From JANLTP01 sp031363055 (lineage in GTDB: Bacteria > Pseudomonadota > Gammaproteobacteria > Burkholderiales > Burkholderiaceae_E): DNA of 24,275 nucleotides. Shown here in pieces: positions 15,247-22,672 of this stretch (positions within the stretch are counted from its first letter, which is position 1; the number at the start of each line of letters is the position of its first letter). Both the position numbers and the translations under genes were made by a program. The notes beneath the pieces were generated by a model. That model searched no databases. It had not been told where the DNA came from and saw only the letters and a program-made list of their open reading frames with translations. The stretch is from NCBI GenBank assembly GCA_031363055.1, contig JANLTP010000191.1:1-24275 (forward strand), in the 5' to 3' direction.

Positions 15247-16545
15247 TCAGCCGAAACTGACCACTCTGCCTTGCGACTTTGCTCGCTCGTCGATCACCTT
15301 ATGAGATTCCGGTAGCGGCCCGAGGTATTCTGCACGGGGCCGTATGAGGCTACCGTATTTTCGCTGTTCAAGAATATGGGCGATCCAGCCGACCACTCGG
15401 CCGATGGCAAAAAGCGCAAAGGCGGCGCCTGCGGGCAAGCCGAGCTGACGGCGCACGGCGACCAGCGCAAAGTCCACCGACGGCCGCAAGCCGGTGGCCT
15501 CGAACACCGCCTCGACGAATCGATCGCGCACAACGTCGGTCGGCAAATGCGCGAGCAGACTGCGGGCACGCGGGTCACCGTTCGGATAGAGCGGATGGCC
15601 GAAGCCCAGACCGATTGGCGTGAAACTGATCGCAGCAGTGGTGTTGGCGGCGGCAACCACTGAATCGAAGAACTGCCGGTGTTCGGTCGGCGTCCGGGCC
15701 GGCAGCGACATCCAACCGGGCCAGGCCTCCTCGATCGCCGCCGTCGCACCTCCATGGCGAGCCCCGGACAATGCCGCCAACCCGGCGGTGACACAGGCCG
15801 CCATCGAGGCGCCCGACGAGGCAACACAGCGCGCGGTAAAACTGGAAACATTCAGTTCGTGATCCGCGCACAGCACCAAGGCCCTCCGGAGCAGGTCTGC
15901 CGCTTGTGTCTCCAAGCCCCAGATCCGCTGCAACTGCTCGTGCATGGGACGCCGCGCAAACTTGGCAGGACAGGCCCGCAGTGTCGTGCTCGCGCGCATC
16001 CAACGTAACAACTGAGCGCCCCGCGCAATCGAGCTATCCAAGGTCTGCAATTGTTCGCCTTGTTGACCCACGACAACCTGAAACGCGTTCAAACAGTGTT
16101 GCGTATGCAGCGTTCGAGACGAACCGTTTGCCCCGCCCAGCGCTCGAAGTGCCATTGCACCAGGTTCAGCCAAACCCGGTTTGAGCAATGTCGCGGCATC
16201 ACAACCCCACAAGCTGCCCGCCAACTCCTCCAGCGTGCTGTACTCGGCGAGGGCAACGGCGTCCTGGCCACGATAGTAAAGATTGCCATCCTTGATGAGG
16301 GTCAGCGACGACTTGAGCACCGGCATCCCGTGCCAGTTCAGGCTGGCTCGCGCAGCGGACCGAGGATTGCGGGTCGTGCCTTGCTGGCGCAACAACCGCT
16401 CAACATCGCTACGCCGATAGCGCTTGTTTCGACTGCCCGGCACCGCTTCCGATTCCAGCAGTCCGCGACTGACGTATGCGTATAGCGTCTGCGCCCTGAC
16501 GTTCAGCCGGGTCGCGGCTTCACGAGCATTCATCCAGGCTTGCAT
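15247..16545 (-). CDS. Citrate synthase-family protein with N-terminal MerR-like HTH
   Basis: A 432-residue fusion. Residues 2-53 (M-N-A-R-E-A-A-T-R-L-N-V, Y-A-Y-V-S-R-G-L-L, R-Y-R-R-S-D-V-E-R-L-L) form a MerR/excisionase-type winged HTH. The rest is a citrate synthase fold: Y-Y-R-G-Q-D (90-95), D-H-E-L-N-V-S-S-F-T-A-R (228-239, His229), R-H-G-G-A (263-267, His264), G-F-G-H-P-L-Y-P-N-G-D-P-R-A (314-327, His317) and P-S-V-D-F (355-359, Asp358). The catalytic His/His/Asp residues of citrate synthase are retained, so condensation of an acyl-CoA with an oxo acid is possible. The HTH suggests DNA binding, perhaps gated by acyl-CoA. ATG 16545 has AGGAG 6 nt upstream. First gene of the leftward operon and divergent from the BVMO. 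Confidence 0.9.
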   Translation of the reverse strand: MQAWMNAREAATRLNVRAQTLYAYVSRGLLESEAVPGSRNKRYRRSDVERLLRQQGTTRNPRSAARASLNWHGMPVLKSSLTLIKDGNLYYRGQDAVALAEYSTLEELAGSLWGCDAATLLKPGLAEPGAMALRALGGANGSSRTLHTQHCLNAFQVVVGQQGEQLQTLDSSIARGAQLLRWMRASTTLRACPAKFARRPMHEQLQRIWGLETQAADLLRRALVLCADHELNVSSFTARCVASSGASMAACVTAGLAALSGARHGGATAAIEEAWPGWMSLPARTPTEHRQFFDSVVAAANTTAAISFTPIGLGFGHPLYPNGDPRARSLLAHLPTDVVRDRFVEAVFEATGLRPSVDFALVAVRRQLGLPAGAAFALFAIGRVVGWIAHILEQRKYGSLIRPRAEYLGPLPESHKVIDERAKSQGRVVSFG

Positions 16546-16587
16546 GGTCAACTCCTGTTTGCGCAATCATAGCGGGGCGGGGAATGG

Positions 16588-16619
16588 GATTGAACCAATC
16601 AAGTTAGCCGACTGCCAAT
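16588..16619 (+). promoter_or_regulatory. Shared upstream element, copy A (BVMO promoter region)
   Basis: The element begins GATTGAACCAATCAAG and continues with a CGACTGCCA segment. It matches a second copy upstream of the CoA-transferase gene (20587) over about 32 bp with roughly three quarters identity, in the same orientation, and starts 65 bp before the BVMO ATG (67 bp for the other). Within it TTGA-N5-TCAA forms a dyad conserved in both copies; copy A also has a perfect GATTG/CAATC pair. It could be an operator for a common regulator, or part of a promoter. The adjacent, divergently read HTH-citrate synthase is one candidate binder. Confidence 0.5.
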
Positions 16620-16652
16620 TTTCAGCCCGGCCTGTGTATCATCGGAGATACT

Positions 16653-18488
16653 ATGAAAAACGCCCAGTCAAGTATTGATTCTGCCCCGATCGCGAACGCA
16701 ACCGGGACACTGAACTTCGACCCTGATGCGCTGCGCGAAAAATACCGCATTGAACGCGACAAGCGCCTGCGCAGCGAAGGCAACGAACAGTACCAATCGG
16801 TCGCGGGGGACTTCACTCGATACGTGGACGACCCCTACGTTGAACAATCGATCGTCCGTGCGCCGCTGACCGATATCGTCGATGTCGTCATCGTGGGCGG
16901 TGGTTTCGGTGGTCTGATCGCCGGCGCGCGCCTTCGCGAGGCGGGCCTTTCGCGGATTCGCATCATCGAGAAAGGCGGCGATTTTGGCGGCACCTGGTAT
17001 TGGAACCGATACCCTGGCGCGGCCTGCGACATCGAGTCCTACATCTATTTGCCCTTGTGCGAAGAACTGAATTTCACCCCAAAAGAAAAATACACGCACG
17101 CACCCGAGATCTTGCAACACAGCCGCAATATCGGCCTGCATTACGACCTGTATCGCGATGCCTGTTTTCAAACCGAGGTCACCGAACTGCAATGGGACGA
17201 ATCGGACGCACACTGGATTATTCGCAGCAATCGCAATGACGCGATGCGTGCCCGCTACGTCGTCATGGCCAACGGGCCGCTGAATCGCCCGAAGTTGCCA
17301 GGCATCCCTGGTATCACCGACTTTCAAGGACACACGTTTCACACCAGTCGCTGGGATTACCAGTACACCGGTGGCGGACCCGAGGGCGGCCTCGACAAAC
17401 TGGCCGACAAGCGCGTCGGCATCATTGGCACTGGCGCAACGGCAGTGCAGTGCGTGCCGCATCTGGGCGCTGGCGCGAAAGAACTCTACGTGTTCCAGCG
17501 CACACCCTCCTCGATCGATGTGCGTAATAACCGTCCCACCGACCCGGCCTGGGCAGCGAGTCTGCAACCGGGCTGGCAGCGCGCGCGGATGGAGAACTTC
17601 AACACCTTGACCTCCGGTGGAATCATCGAGGAAGACCTGATACAGGATGGTTGGACCGAGATCATTCGCAATCTGATCAGCATGGCCAACTATCGCGGCA
17701 AGGGCATCGACCGCCAGGAGGTACCCAAGCTCATGGAGTTGGCGGACTTCAGAAAAATGGAACAGGTGCGGGCGCGTGCCGAGGCGATGGTCAACAACCC
17801 GCAGACCGCCGAGGCGCTCAAGCCCTATTACCGGCAGTTTTGCAAGCGCCCGTGTTTTCATGACGCTTATCTGCCGACGTTTAACCGCAGCAACGTTCAC
17901 TTGATCAATACCGACGGCCAGGGCGTCGAAGCCATCACCAGGAACGGCGTGGTGGCGAACGGCATCGAATATGAACTGGACTGCCTCATCTTCGCGACCG
18001 GCTTTGAAGTTGGCACCGGCTATACCCGGCGCTCGGGCTACGATGTCATCGGCACCGGCGGGGTGCGGCTTAGCAAGCAGTGGGAGGACGGTATGCGCAC
18101 CTTGCATGGCTTGCATGCGCACGGCTTCCCGAACCTGTTCGTCATGAGCAATTCACAATCGGCGTTCACGACCAATTTTCCGCATGCGATGGACGAATCA
18201 GCCAAGCACATCAGCTACATTGTCAGCCAGTGCAGGAGCCGCAATATCAAGGCTATCGAAGCGTCCAAAGAGGCTGAAGATGCCTGGGTTGCCGAGATCA
18301 TCCGGTTGTCGCGACTCAATCAGGATTTTCTGGCTTCCTGCACACCGGGCTACTACAACAATGAAGGCCAGCCCAATCCCAGGAGCATTCAGAACAGCAG
18401 CTACGGTAAGGGACCCAACGCATTTTTCGCGCTGATGAAAGCGTGGCGCGAAGAGGGTTTGATGGCTGGGTTGGAGTTGCGAAGCTGA
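16653..18488 (+). CDS. Baeyer-Villiger flavin monooxygenase
   Basis: A 611-residue type I BVMO. It has an N-terminal extension of ~75 residues, then the FAD site V-I-V-G-G-G-F-G-G-L (79-88), F-G-G-T-W-Y-W-N-R-Y-P-G (111-122), the BVMO fingerprint F-Q-G-H-T-F-H-T-S-R-W-D (224-235, i.e. FxGxxxHxxxWD) and the NADPH site G-I-I-G-T-G-A-T-A (256-264). The extended N-terminus and length resemble steroid- or cycloalkanone-type BVMOs rather than the ~500-residue cyclohexanone enzymes. It would insert an oxygen next to a ketone to give an ester or lactone, which the esterase or amidohydrolase here could open. GGAGA lies 4 nt before the ATG. Divergent from the HTH-citrate synthase gene (107-bp gap), with the shared element inside that gap. 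Confidence 0.93.
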   Translation: MKNAQSSIDSAPIANATGTLNFDPDALREKYRIERDKRLRSEGNEQYQSVAGDFTRYVDDPYVEQSIVRAPLTDIVDVVIVGGGFGGLIAGARLREAGLSRIRIIEKGGDFGGTWYWNRYPGAACDIESYIYLPLCEELNFTPKEKYTHAPEILQHSRNIGLHYDLYRDACFQTEVTELQWDESDAHWIIRSNRNDAMRARYVVMANGPLNRPKLPGIPGITDFQGHTFHTSRWDYQYTGGGPEGGLDKLADKRVGIIGTGATAVQCVPHLGAGAKELYVFQRTPSSIDVRNNRPTDPAWAASLQPGWQRARMENFNTLTSGGIIEEDLIQDGWTEIIRNLISMANYRGKGIDRQEVPKLMELADFRKMEQVRARAEAMVNNPQTAEALKPYYRQFCKRPCFHDAYLPTFNRSNVHLINTDGQGVEAITRNGVVANGIEYELDCLIFATGFEVGTGYTRRSGYDVIGTGGVRLSKQWEDGMRTLHGLHAHGFPNLFVMSNSQSAFTTNFPHAMDESAKHISYIVSQCRSRNIKAIEASKEAEDAWVAEIIRLSRLNQDFLASCTPGYYNNEGQPNPRSIQNSSYGKGPNAFFALMKAWREEGLMAGLELRS

Positions 18489-18504
18489 CCCGTGGTTCGG
18501 ACGG

Positions 18505-18945
18505 CTATTTCGCGAGTGCCATGGCCACAGCCCGGATGGCGAGCAAGTAGCCGTCGGCACCGAGACCGCAAATCACCCCCCTTACCGACTGCGACACCGA
18601 CGAATGCCGGTGCTGCTCGTCGCGCTGATGAATATTGGAGATATGGACCTCGAGCACGGGTTTGCTGATCAGCTTTAACGCGTCCACCACAGCGATGCAA
18701 CCAAAGGACAAACCGGCCGGATTGATGACGACCGACGCATCCTTCTCGAACGCTTCCTGAATCCAGTCGACCATGACCCCTTCGTGATTGGTCTGGCGAA
18801 ACTGGCACTCAAGTCCTAACTCAGTGCACAACAATTCGGTCCGGGATTTGATCTCGGCCAACGTCGTTGTTCCGTAAATATGAGGTTCACGTTTGCCCAG
18901 CATGTTCAGGTTGGGCCCATTCAGGACATAGACAATGTTGCTCAT
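18505..18945 (-). CDS. aroQ: Type II 3-dehydroquinate dehydratase (variant)
   Basis: A 146-residue small dehydroquinase. L-N-G-P-N-L-N-M-L-G-K-R-E-P-H-I-Y-G (8-25) carries Arg19 and the catalytic Tyr24; Asn75, His101 (V-H-I-S-N) and Arg108 are also in place. In typical AroQ the substrate loop reads N-P-G-A-Y-T-H-T-S; here it is N-P-A-G-L-S-F-G-C, a clear departure in the substrate-binding part. The enzyme would convert 3-dehydroquinate to 3-dehydroshikimate in aromatic amino acid synthesis or quinate breakdown, but the altered loop allows a different substrate. The start at ATG 18945 follows GGAG by 7 nt. It is alone, convergent with the BVMO and divergent from the toxin-antitoxin operon. Confidence 0.85.
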   Translation of the reverse strand: MSNIVYVLNGPNLNMLGKREPHIYGTTTLAEIKSRTELLCTELGLECQFRQTNHEGVMVDWIQEAFEKDASVVINPAGLSFGCIAVVDALKLISKPVLEVHISNIHQRDEQHRHSSVSQSVRGVICGLGADGYLLAIRAVAMALAK

Positions 18946-18972
18946 GGTGGATCTCCGATGATTGTGGTGTTC

Positions 18973-19015
18973 TTGGAAAAGTCGGTGAAAACCTGATATA
19001 GTCATCTTACATGAC
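18973..19015 (+). promoter_or_regulatory. Probable promoter and operator of the toxin-antitoxin operon
   Basis: A TTGGAA (18973-18978) and TATAGT (18997-19002) are separated by 18 bp and fit a sigma-70 promoter. The inverted repeat GTCAT (19001-19005) / ATGAC (19011-19015) overlaps the end of the -10 box and the expected transcription start, a typical place for autorepression by an antitoxin. It lies 25-67 bp before the antitoxin ATG. Confidence 0.5.
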
Positions 19016-19039
19016 CATACTGACGGGACGAGGCCATTC

Positions 19040-19264
19040 ATGCAAATCAACATAGCGCAGGCAAAAGCACGATTGTCCGAGCTGGTTCAGAAGGCCATGC
19101 TCGGTGAAGAGGTCATCATCGCGAAGGACAACATGCCGCTCCTGCGTTTGGTTCCGATCGATCCCGTTCAGTCCTCACGAAAGCCCGGTTCTGCGAAGTC
19201 CGAGATCATCTCGGTAGCCAAAGACTTCGATCAAACACCTGATGATTTTGATGGCTACCGATAG
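19040..19264 (+). CDS. Phd/YefM-family antitoxin
   Basis: A 74-residue antitoxin. The N-terminal M-Q-I-N-I-A-Q-A-K-A-R-L-S-E-L-V-Q-K-A-M-L-G-E-E-V-I-I-A-K-D is the Phd/YefM DNA-binding domain, with the usual N-terminal strand, amphipathic helix and G-E-x-V-x-I-x-K/R hairpin, then P-L-L-R-L-V-P; the C-terminal ~35 residues should be the disordered toxin-wrapping tail. It would neutralise the downstream PIN toxin and repress the operon through the palindrome overlapping the promoter. The toxin gene starts inside its last codons. Confidence 0.92.
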   Translation: MQINIAQAKARLSELVQKAMLGEEVIIAKDNMPLLRLVPIDPVQSSRKPGSAKSEIISVAKDFDQTPDDFDGYR

Positions 19265-19646
19265 GCTGCTGCTGGATACACATACCTTCCTTTGGTGGAT
19301 CCAGGACTCGAAGGAGCTTTCCTCAAAGAGTCGCAGGGCGATCTCTAAAAGTACGACGGCTTGTTATCTGAGCGCAGCCTCGGTTTGGGAAATGGCGATC
19401 AAGGCTTCGCTGGGTAAACTCGAGCTTATCGGATCTGTCGAACAACTCGTATCCAAGCATCTGGCGCTGAACGGTTTCAAGCTTCTTGATATAGCCTTTC
19501 GTCACGTGGTGCGGGTTCAAAGCCTCCCGCTTCTTCATCGCGATCCATTCGATCGGTTGTTGATCACACAAGCGCAATGCGAAAACCTCACCCTGGTGAC
19601 CAAAGACGCTGTATTCGATCAGTACGATGTCGAACTGCTTTGGTAG
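19251..19646 (+). CDS. VapC-type PIN-domain toxin
   Basis: A 131-residue PIN ribonuclease. L-L-L-D-T-H-T-F-L-W-W (6-16) supplies Asp9, S-V-W-E-M-A-I-K (44-51) supplies Glu47, and H-R-D-P-F-D-R-L-L-I (96-105) supplies Asp98 and Asp101, the four acidic residues that hold the metal. It belongs to the D-T-H-T-F-L-W-W subgroup usually paired with Phd-like antitoxins. It overlaps the antitoxin gene by 14 bp; an alternative ATG at 19242 would add three residues. No good ribosome site is seen before either, so translation is probably coupled to the antitoxin. The expected role is cleavage of tRNA or other RNA when the antitoxin is degraded. Confidence 0.92.
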   Translation: MATDRLLLDTHTFLWWIQDSKELSSKSRRAISKSTTACYLSAASVWEMAIKASLGKLELIGSVEQLVSKHLALNGFKLLDIAFRHVVRVQSLPLLHRDPFDRLLITQAQCENLTLVTKDAVFDQYDVELLW

Positions 19647-19655
19647 GCGACTGAC

Positions 19656-20381
19656 TTACCGGGCCGGCGCCGGCGCTTGGGCAACGGGCGGTTCGCCCAT
19701 AAAAATTTCAACCCGCCGGTTTTTGGCCCGACCCGCGTCGGTATTATTCTCGGCGATCGGCTCATGTTCGCCTCGGCCGTCAACCGTTATCCGCCCCGCA
19801 AGCGCTCCGCGATCACCGAGATAGGACTTGACGCTTTCGGCGCGATGCAAGGACAGCGGTTTGTTAATCGCATCACTGCCGGTGGAATCGGTGTGACCGA
19901 TGACGCGAACCGTGGCACCCGGATTGGCGGCGAGACCCTGAGCGAACTTCTCGAGTATGGGGCGTAAGTTGGCTTTGATATCGGCACGTCCGACGTCGAA
20001 GGACACATCGCTGGGTACCTCGAGTTTGAGCTGATTGTCGGCGGTTTGCGTGACCGCTACTCCGGTACCCGCGGTGGCATGCTCCATCGACCGTTTCTGT
20101 TCCTCCATCTTGCGGGACCAGATGTAACCACCGGCCGCACCGGCACCCGCACCCAAGACCGCACCAGTTACCGCTCCGCGACTGCCGCCGGTAATACCTC
20201 CAATGACGGCACCTGCAACCGTGCCAATTCCTGCGCCTCTGGCGGTATTTTGTTGACCTTCGTTCATTTCCGCGCAACTGCTGAGCAACAGAGTCGATGT
20301 CAGTAGGAAAGCGACCGTCACAGTGATCGCTTCGGGGTGACGGATCGACGAATTAGTTTGAATCTTGAACCTGCCATACAT
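19656..20381 (-). CDS. OmpA-family peptidoglycan-binding lipoprotein (YiaD-like)
   Basis: A 241-residue outer-membrane lipoprotein. A signal peptide ends in the lipobox L-S-S-C (Cys36), with A at +2, favouring the outer membrane. Residues 50-85 are a glycine-zipper segment (repeated G-A-x-x-G-A-V-x-G). The OmpA C-terminal domain follows from about residue 115: F-D-V-G-R-A-D-I-K, V-R-V-I-G-H-T-D-S-T-G, L-S-x-x-R-A-E-S-V, N-R-R-V-E-I-F-M, the peptidoglycan-binding signature. It should tether the outer membrane to the cell wall. ATG 20381 is chosen because GGAG lies 6 nt upstream; a GTG at 20393 is the only earlier option. Housekeeping in type and unrelated to the neighbouring catabolic genes. 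Confidence 0.92.
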   Translation of the reverse strand: MYGRFKIQTNSSIRHPEAITVTVAFLLTSTLLLSSCAEMNEGQQNTARGAGIGTVAGAVIGGITGGSRGAVTGAVLGAGAGAAGGYIWSRKMEEQKRSMEHATAGTGVAVTQTADNQLKLEVPSDVSFDVGRADIKANLRPILEKFAQGLAANPGATVRVIGHTDSTGSDAINKPLSLHRAESVKSYLGDRGALAGRITVDGRGEHEPIAENNTDAGRAKNRRVEIFMGEPPVAQAPAPAR

Positions 20382-20525
20382 AATTTTCTCCACGGGTAGC
20401 CAAACGTTCCGGCGAACTATCCAAGCTTGAACAGGCCTCGCTCGCTGTATTGTGCGGCGAGATTAGCAAACAAGCTACATTCAGATTGTTAATTTCGCAA
20501 GCAAGCACTTCGCAGCCGTTGCGAG

Positions 20526-20549
20526 TCGGCCGTTCGGCCGTTCGGCCGT
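20526..20549. repeat. 8-bp tandem repeat, three copies
   Basis: TCGGCCGT is repeated three times head to tail (20526, 20534, 20542). Each unit contains the palindrome CGGCCG. It is intergenic, about 105-130 bp before the CoA-transferase start and about 145 bp before the OmpA start, and is of a kind that changes copy number by slippage. Confidence 0.85.
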
Positions 20550-20586
20550 CGTGCGCCAATCGATTTTGTTCCTACCGCCCGATATT

Positions 20587-20618
20587 GATTGAACCGATCA
20601 AGATTGACGATTGCCAGA
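20587..20618 (+). promoter_or_regulatory. Shared upstream element, copy B (CoA-transferase operon)
   Basis: It begins GATTGAACCGATCAAG and continues with CGATTGCCA. It matches copy A at 16588 in sequence, orientation and distance (67 against 65 bp to the start codon), and keeps the TTGA-N5-TCAA dyad. The conserved sequence does not extend into either coding region, so shared ancestry of the genes does not explain it. Confidence 0.5.
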
Positions 20619-20653
20619 ACAAGACGTTCAATGAATGGTATCGAGGAGAAACC

Positions 20654-22081
20654 ATGAACAGTCATATCGAGGATTCCAGGCAAGTCGTGCAAGCCCTTTG
20701 GCGCGCTGCTGCCATGCCCGAGGCGCAACTGGCGAATCTGTCACTCACCGGTGCCGAGCCGGTCATGGCTTCGTCGTTTGCGGTCGGTACCGCCGCACAA
20801 TCCAGTATCGCAGCCGCTGCGCTGGCGGCAGCCACGATTGGCCAACTCCGGGGCGCGGGATCGCAATCGGTGTCGGTCGACATGAATGCGGCAGCCATCG
20901 AGTGTACCGGCTACTTCCGCATCAACGGACAGGCGTCGGCGATCTGGGATCCGATCGCGGGCCTGTACCCTTGTGGTTCGCCTGGTGGTCCGGACGGCAG
21001 CGCCGGCTGGATTCGCCTGCACACCAATTTCGAGCATCATCGAGATGGCGTCTTGAAGCTCCTCGGTCTGCCGCTCGGCGCTGCCACGTCGAAAGAGGCG
21101 GTTGCTGCCGCCCTGAGCCACTGGAGCGCGCTCGAGTTCGAGCAGGCGGCCACCGACGCCGGCATGGTGGTCGCTGCGCTCAGAAACTTCGAGCAGTGGG
21201 ATGCTCATCCGCACGCAGCCATCGTCGCGGCACAACCGTTAGTCAGTATTGAGCGAATCGGTGACGCTGACCCCCTCAAATGGCCGAGCCTCGGGGTCAA
21301 TGAACGACCCTTGAAGGGACTCAAAATACTCGATTTGACGCGCATTCTGGCCGGACCCGTCTGCGGCCGAACGCTGGCCGCGTACGGCGCCGAGGTCATG
21401 TTGGTGAACTCCCCGAAACTGCCGAATATCGCCTCCATCGCGGACACCAGTCGGGGCAAGCTCTCGACCCATATCGAGCTTCGCGAGGCGCCAGGCGTGC
21501 AACGCTTGCTGGGGCTGCTGAGCGACGCACATGTGTTTATTCAGGGCTATCGTCCCGGCGCGCTGGCAACACTCGGCTTTGATCCGCAGACGCTTGCAGC
21601 ACACCGACCCGGTATCGTTTGTGTATCGCTGAGCGCGTACGGCGATCAAGGCCCATGGGCCGGCAAACGAGGCTTCGACTCGCTGGTCCAGACCGCCACC
21701 GGATTTAATGACGCCGAAGGGCGTGCTGCCGGCGAATCACAACCCAAGGCCATGCCCGTGCAAGTCCTCGACTACGCCACCGGATTCCTGATGGCCTTCG
21801 GCGCGCAAGCAGCCCTGTACGCGCAAGCGTCGCAGGGTGGAAGCTGGCATGTCCGGGTGTCGTTGGCGCGCACTGGTTTATGGTTGCGCGCCATGGGTCG
21901 AGTTGCCGATGGTTTCAAGGCGCCCAAGCCGAACTTTGAAGGTATGACCGAGACCACAGCGAGCGGGTTCGGTGAGTTGGTCGCCGTGCGCCACGCCGCC
22001 CATTTCTCGAGAACGCCGTCGGCCTGGACCAGGCCCTCGACGCCGCCGGGATCACATCCTGCGGCATGGCCGTCGGAGTAA
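20654..22081 (+). CDS. CaiB/BaiF-type (family III) CoA-transferase
   Basis: A 475-residue CoA-transferase. An N-terminal half of about 210 residues looks like a degenerate CoA-transferase domain (D-P-I-A-G-L-Y, R-L-H-T-N-F-x-H-H-R-D-G-V-L). The active domain then follows: L-K-I-L-D-L-T-R-I-L-A-G-P-V-C-G-R-T-L-A, G-Y-R-P-G-A-L, H-R-P-G-I-V-C-V-S-L-S-A-Y-G and G-K-R-G-F-D-S-L-V-Q, where the Asp matches the nucleophile of formyl-CoA transferase. The Trp-rich tail (R-T-P-S-A-W-T-R-P-S-T-P-P-G-S-H-P) is normal for this two-lobed subgroup, so no frameshift need be invoked. It would load an acid with CoA from an acyl-CoA donor. GAGGAG lies 5 nt before ATG 20654. First gene of a three-gene operon; the next starts 4 nt after its stop. 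Confidence 0.9.
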   Translation: MNSHIEDSRQVVQALWRAAAMPEAQLANLSLTGAEPVMASSFAVGTAAQSSIAAAALAAATIGQLRGAGSQSVSVDMNAAAIECTGYFRINGQASAIWDPIAGLYPCGSPGGPDGSAGWIRLHTNFEHHRDGVLKLLGLPLGAATSKEAVAAALSHWSALEFEQAATDAGMVVAALRNFEQWDAHPHAAIVAAQPLVSIERIGDADPLKWPSLGVNERPLKGLKILDLTRILAGPVCGRTLAAYGAEVMLVNSPKLPNIASIADTSRGKLSTHIELREAPGVQRLLGLLSDAHVFIQGYRPGALATLGFDPQTLAAHRPGIVCVSLSAYGDQGPWAGKRGFDSLVQTATGFNDAEGRAAGESQPKAMPVQVLDYATGFLMAFGAQAALYAQASQGGSWHVRVSLARTGLWLRAMGRVADGFKAPKPNFEGMTETTASGFGELVAVRHAAHFSRTPSAWTRPSTPPGSHPAAWPSE

Positions 22082-22085
22082 CCCC

Positions 22086-22670
22086 ATGGCTCGCCTTCCC
22101 TACCTCGATAAGTCTCAAGTTGCGCCCGAACATCAGGACCTGATGAAGCGCGACATTGCGCTCAATAAACAATTGGTTCACAGCCCTGGTGCCTTGCGCG
22201 CCTTTCAGGGCCTCGGCAGCTATATCCGTTTTGGCAGCAAGCTCGATGCACGGCTTCGCGAGTTGGCGATCCTGCAAGTCGGCTATCTCGCACGCTCAGC
22301 GTATGAATGGTCGCATCACATCAAGATCGGCTACGACTTTGGTGTCACTGACGCTGATATTGAAATGCTGATTGCTGATACGCAGGATGGCTCGGCAACG
22401 CTGGACCCGCTCACGGGCCTGGTGCTGAAAGGCGCTCGTGAAATCACCGCGCAGGGCCAGATGGCTGCCGCAACCTTCACTTCGTTGCAGGCCCATCTCG
22501 ATGCGGAATGTCTGGTTGACCTGGTCATGACGATCGCGTTCTACAACGCGGTGGTCAGGGTGCTGGCCAGCCTTGAAATCGATGTCGAACCGGAGTACCA
22601 ACAGTATCTGGTCCGCTTTCCGCTTCCCGTTTCCCCCGGCCCACTGCCCGCCACCCGCTTTGAGAGCTGA
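22086..22670 (+). CDS. Carboxymuconolactone decarboxylase-family protein
   Basis: A 194-residue AhpD/CMD-fold protein. L-D-A-R-L-R-E-L-A-I-L-Q-V-G-Y (53-67) and A-Y-E-W-S-H-H-I-K-I-G (72-82) are the CMD core; the E-W-x-x-H form is that of the decarboxylase-like branch, and the C-x-x-C of AhpD peroxidases is absent. F-Y-N-A-V-V-R follows in the C-terminal helix. It could decarboxylate or isomerise a lactone or oxo acid, but many such proteins have no known substrate. It starts 4 nt after the CoA-transferase stop and ends 2 nt before the SDR start, so the three genes are certainly one transcription unit. Confidence 0.9.
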   Translation: MARLPYLDKSQVAPEHQDLMKRDIALNKQLVHSPGALRAFQGLGSYIRFGSKLDARLRELAILQVGYLARSAYEWSHHIKIGYDFGVTDADIEMLIADTQDGSATLDPLTGLVLKGAREITAQGQMAAATFTSLQAHLDAECLVDLVMTIAFYNAVVRVLASLEIDVEPEYQQYLVRFPLPVSPGPLPATRFES

Positions 22671-22672
22671 TC

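Larger units (their letters stand above)
20382..20653. other. Intergenic region between OmpA lipoprotein and CoA-transferase genes
   Basis: These 272 bases between divergent genes contain no convincing gene. They hold an 8-bp tandem repeat (20526-20549), copy B of the shared upstream element (20587-20618) and the GAGGAG ribosome site of the CoA-transferase. Promoters for both flanking genes must lie here, but no clear -35/-10 pair could be assigned. Confidence 0.7.

Noticed and set aside
16588..16619. Sigma-54 promoter on the reverse strand within element A (TGGCA ... TTGAT)
   Set aside because: Spacing between the TGGCA and TTG parts is 10 rather than the required 5-6 bases and the GC of the -12 box is missing.
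21960..22081. Unusual C-terminus of the CoA-transferase as a frameshift
   Set aside because: The ending with R-T-P-x-x-W-x-R-P-S-x-P-x-G-S/T-H-P is a feature I recall from the two-lobed CaiB-like subgroup, and the next gene starts 4 nt later, so the frame is right.
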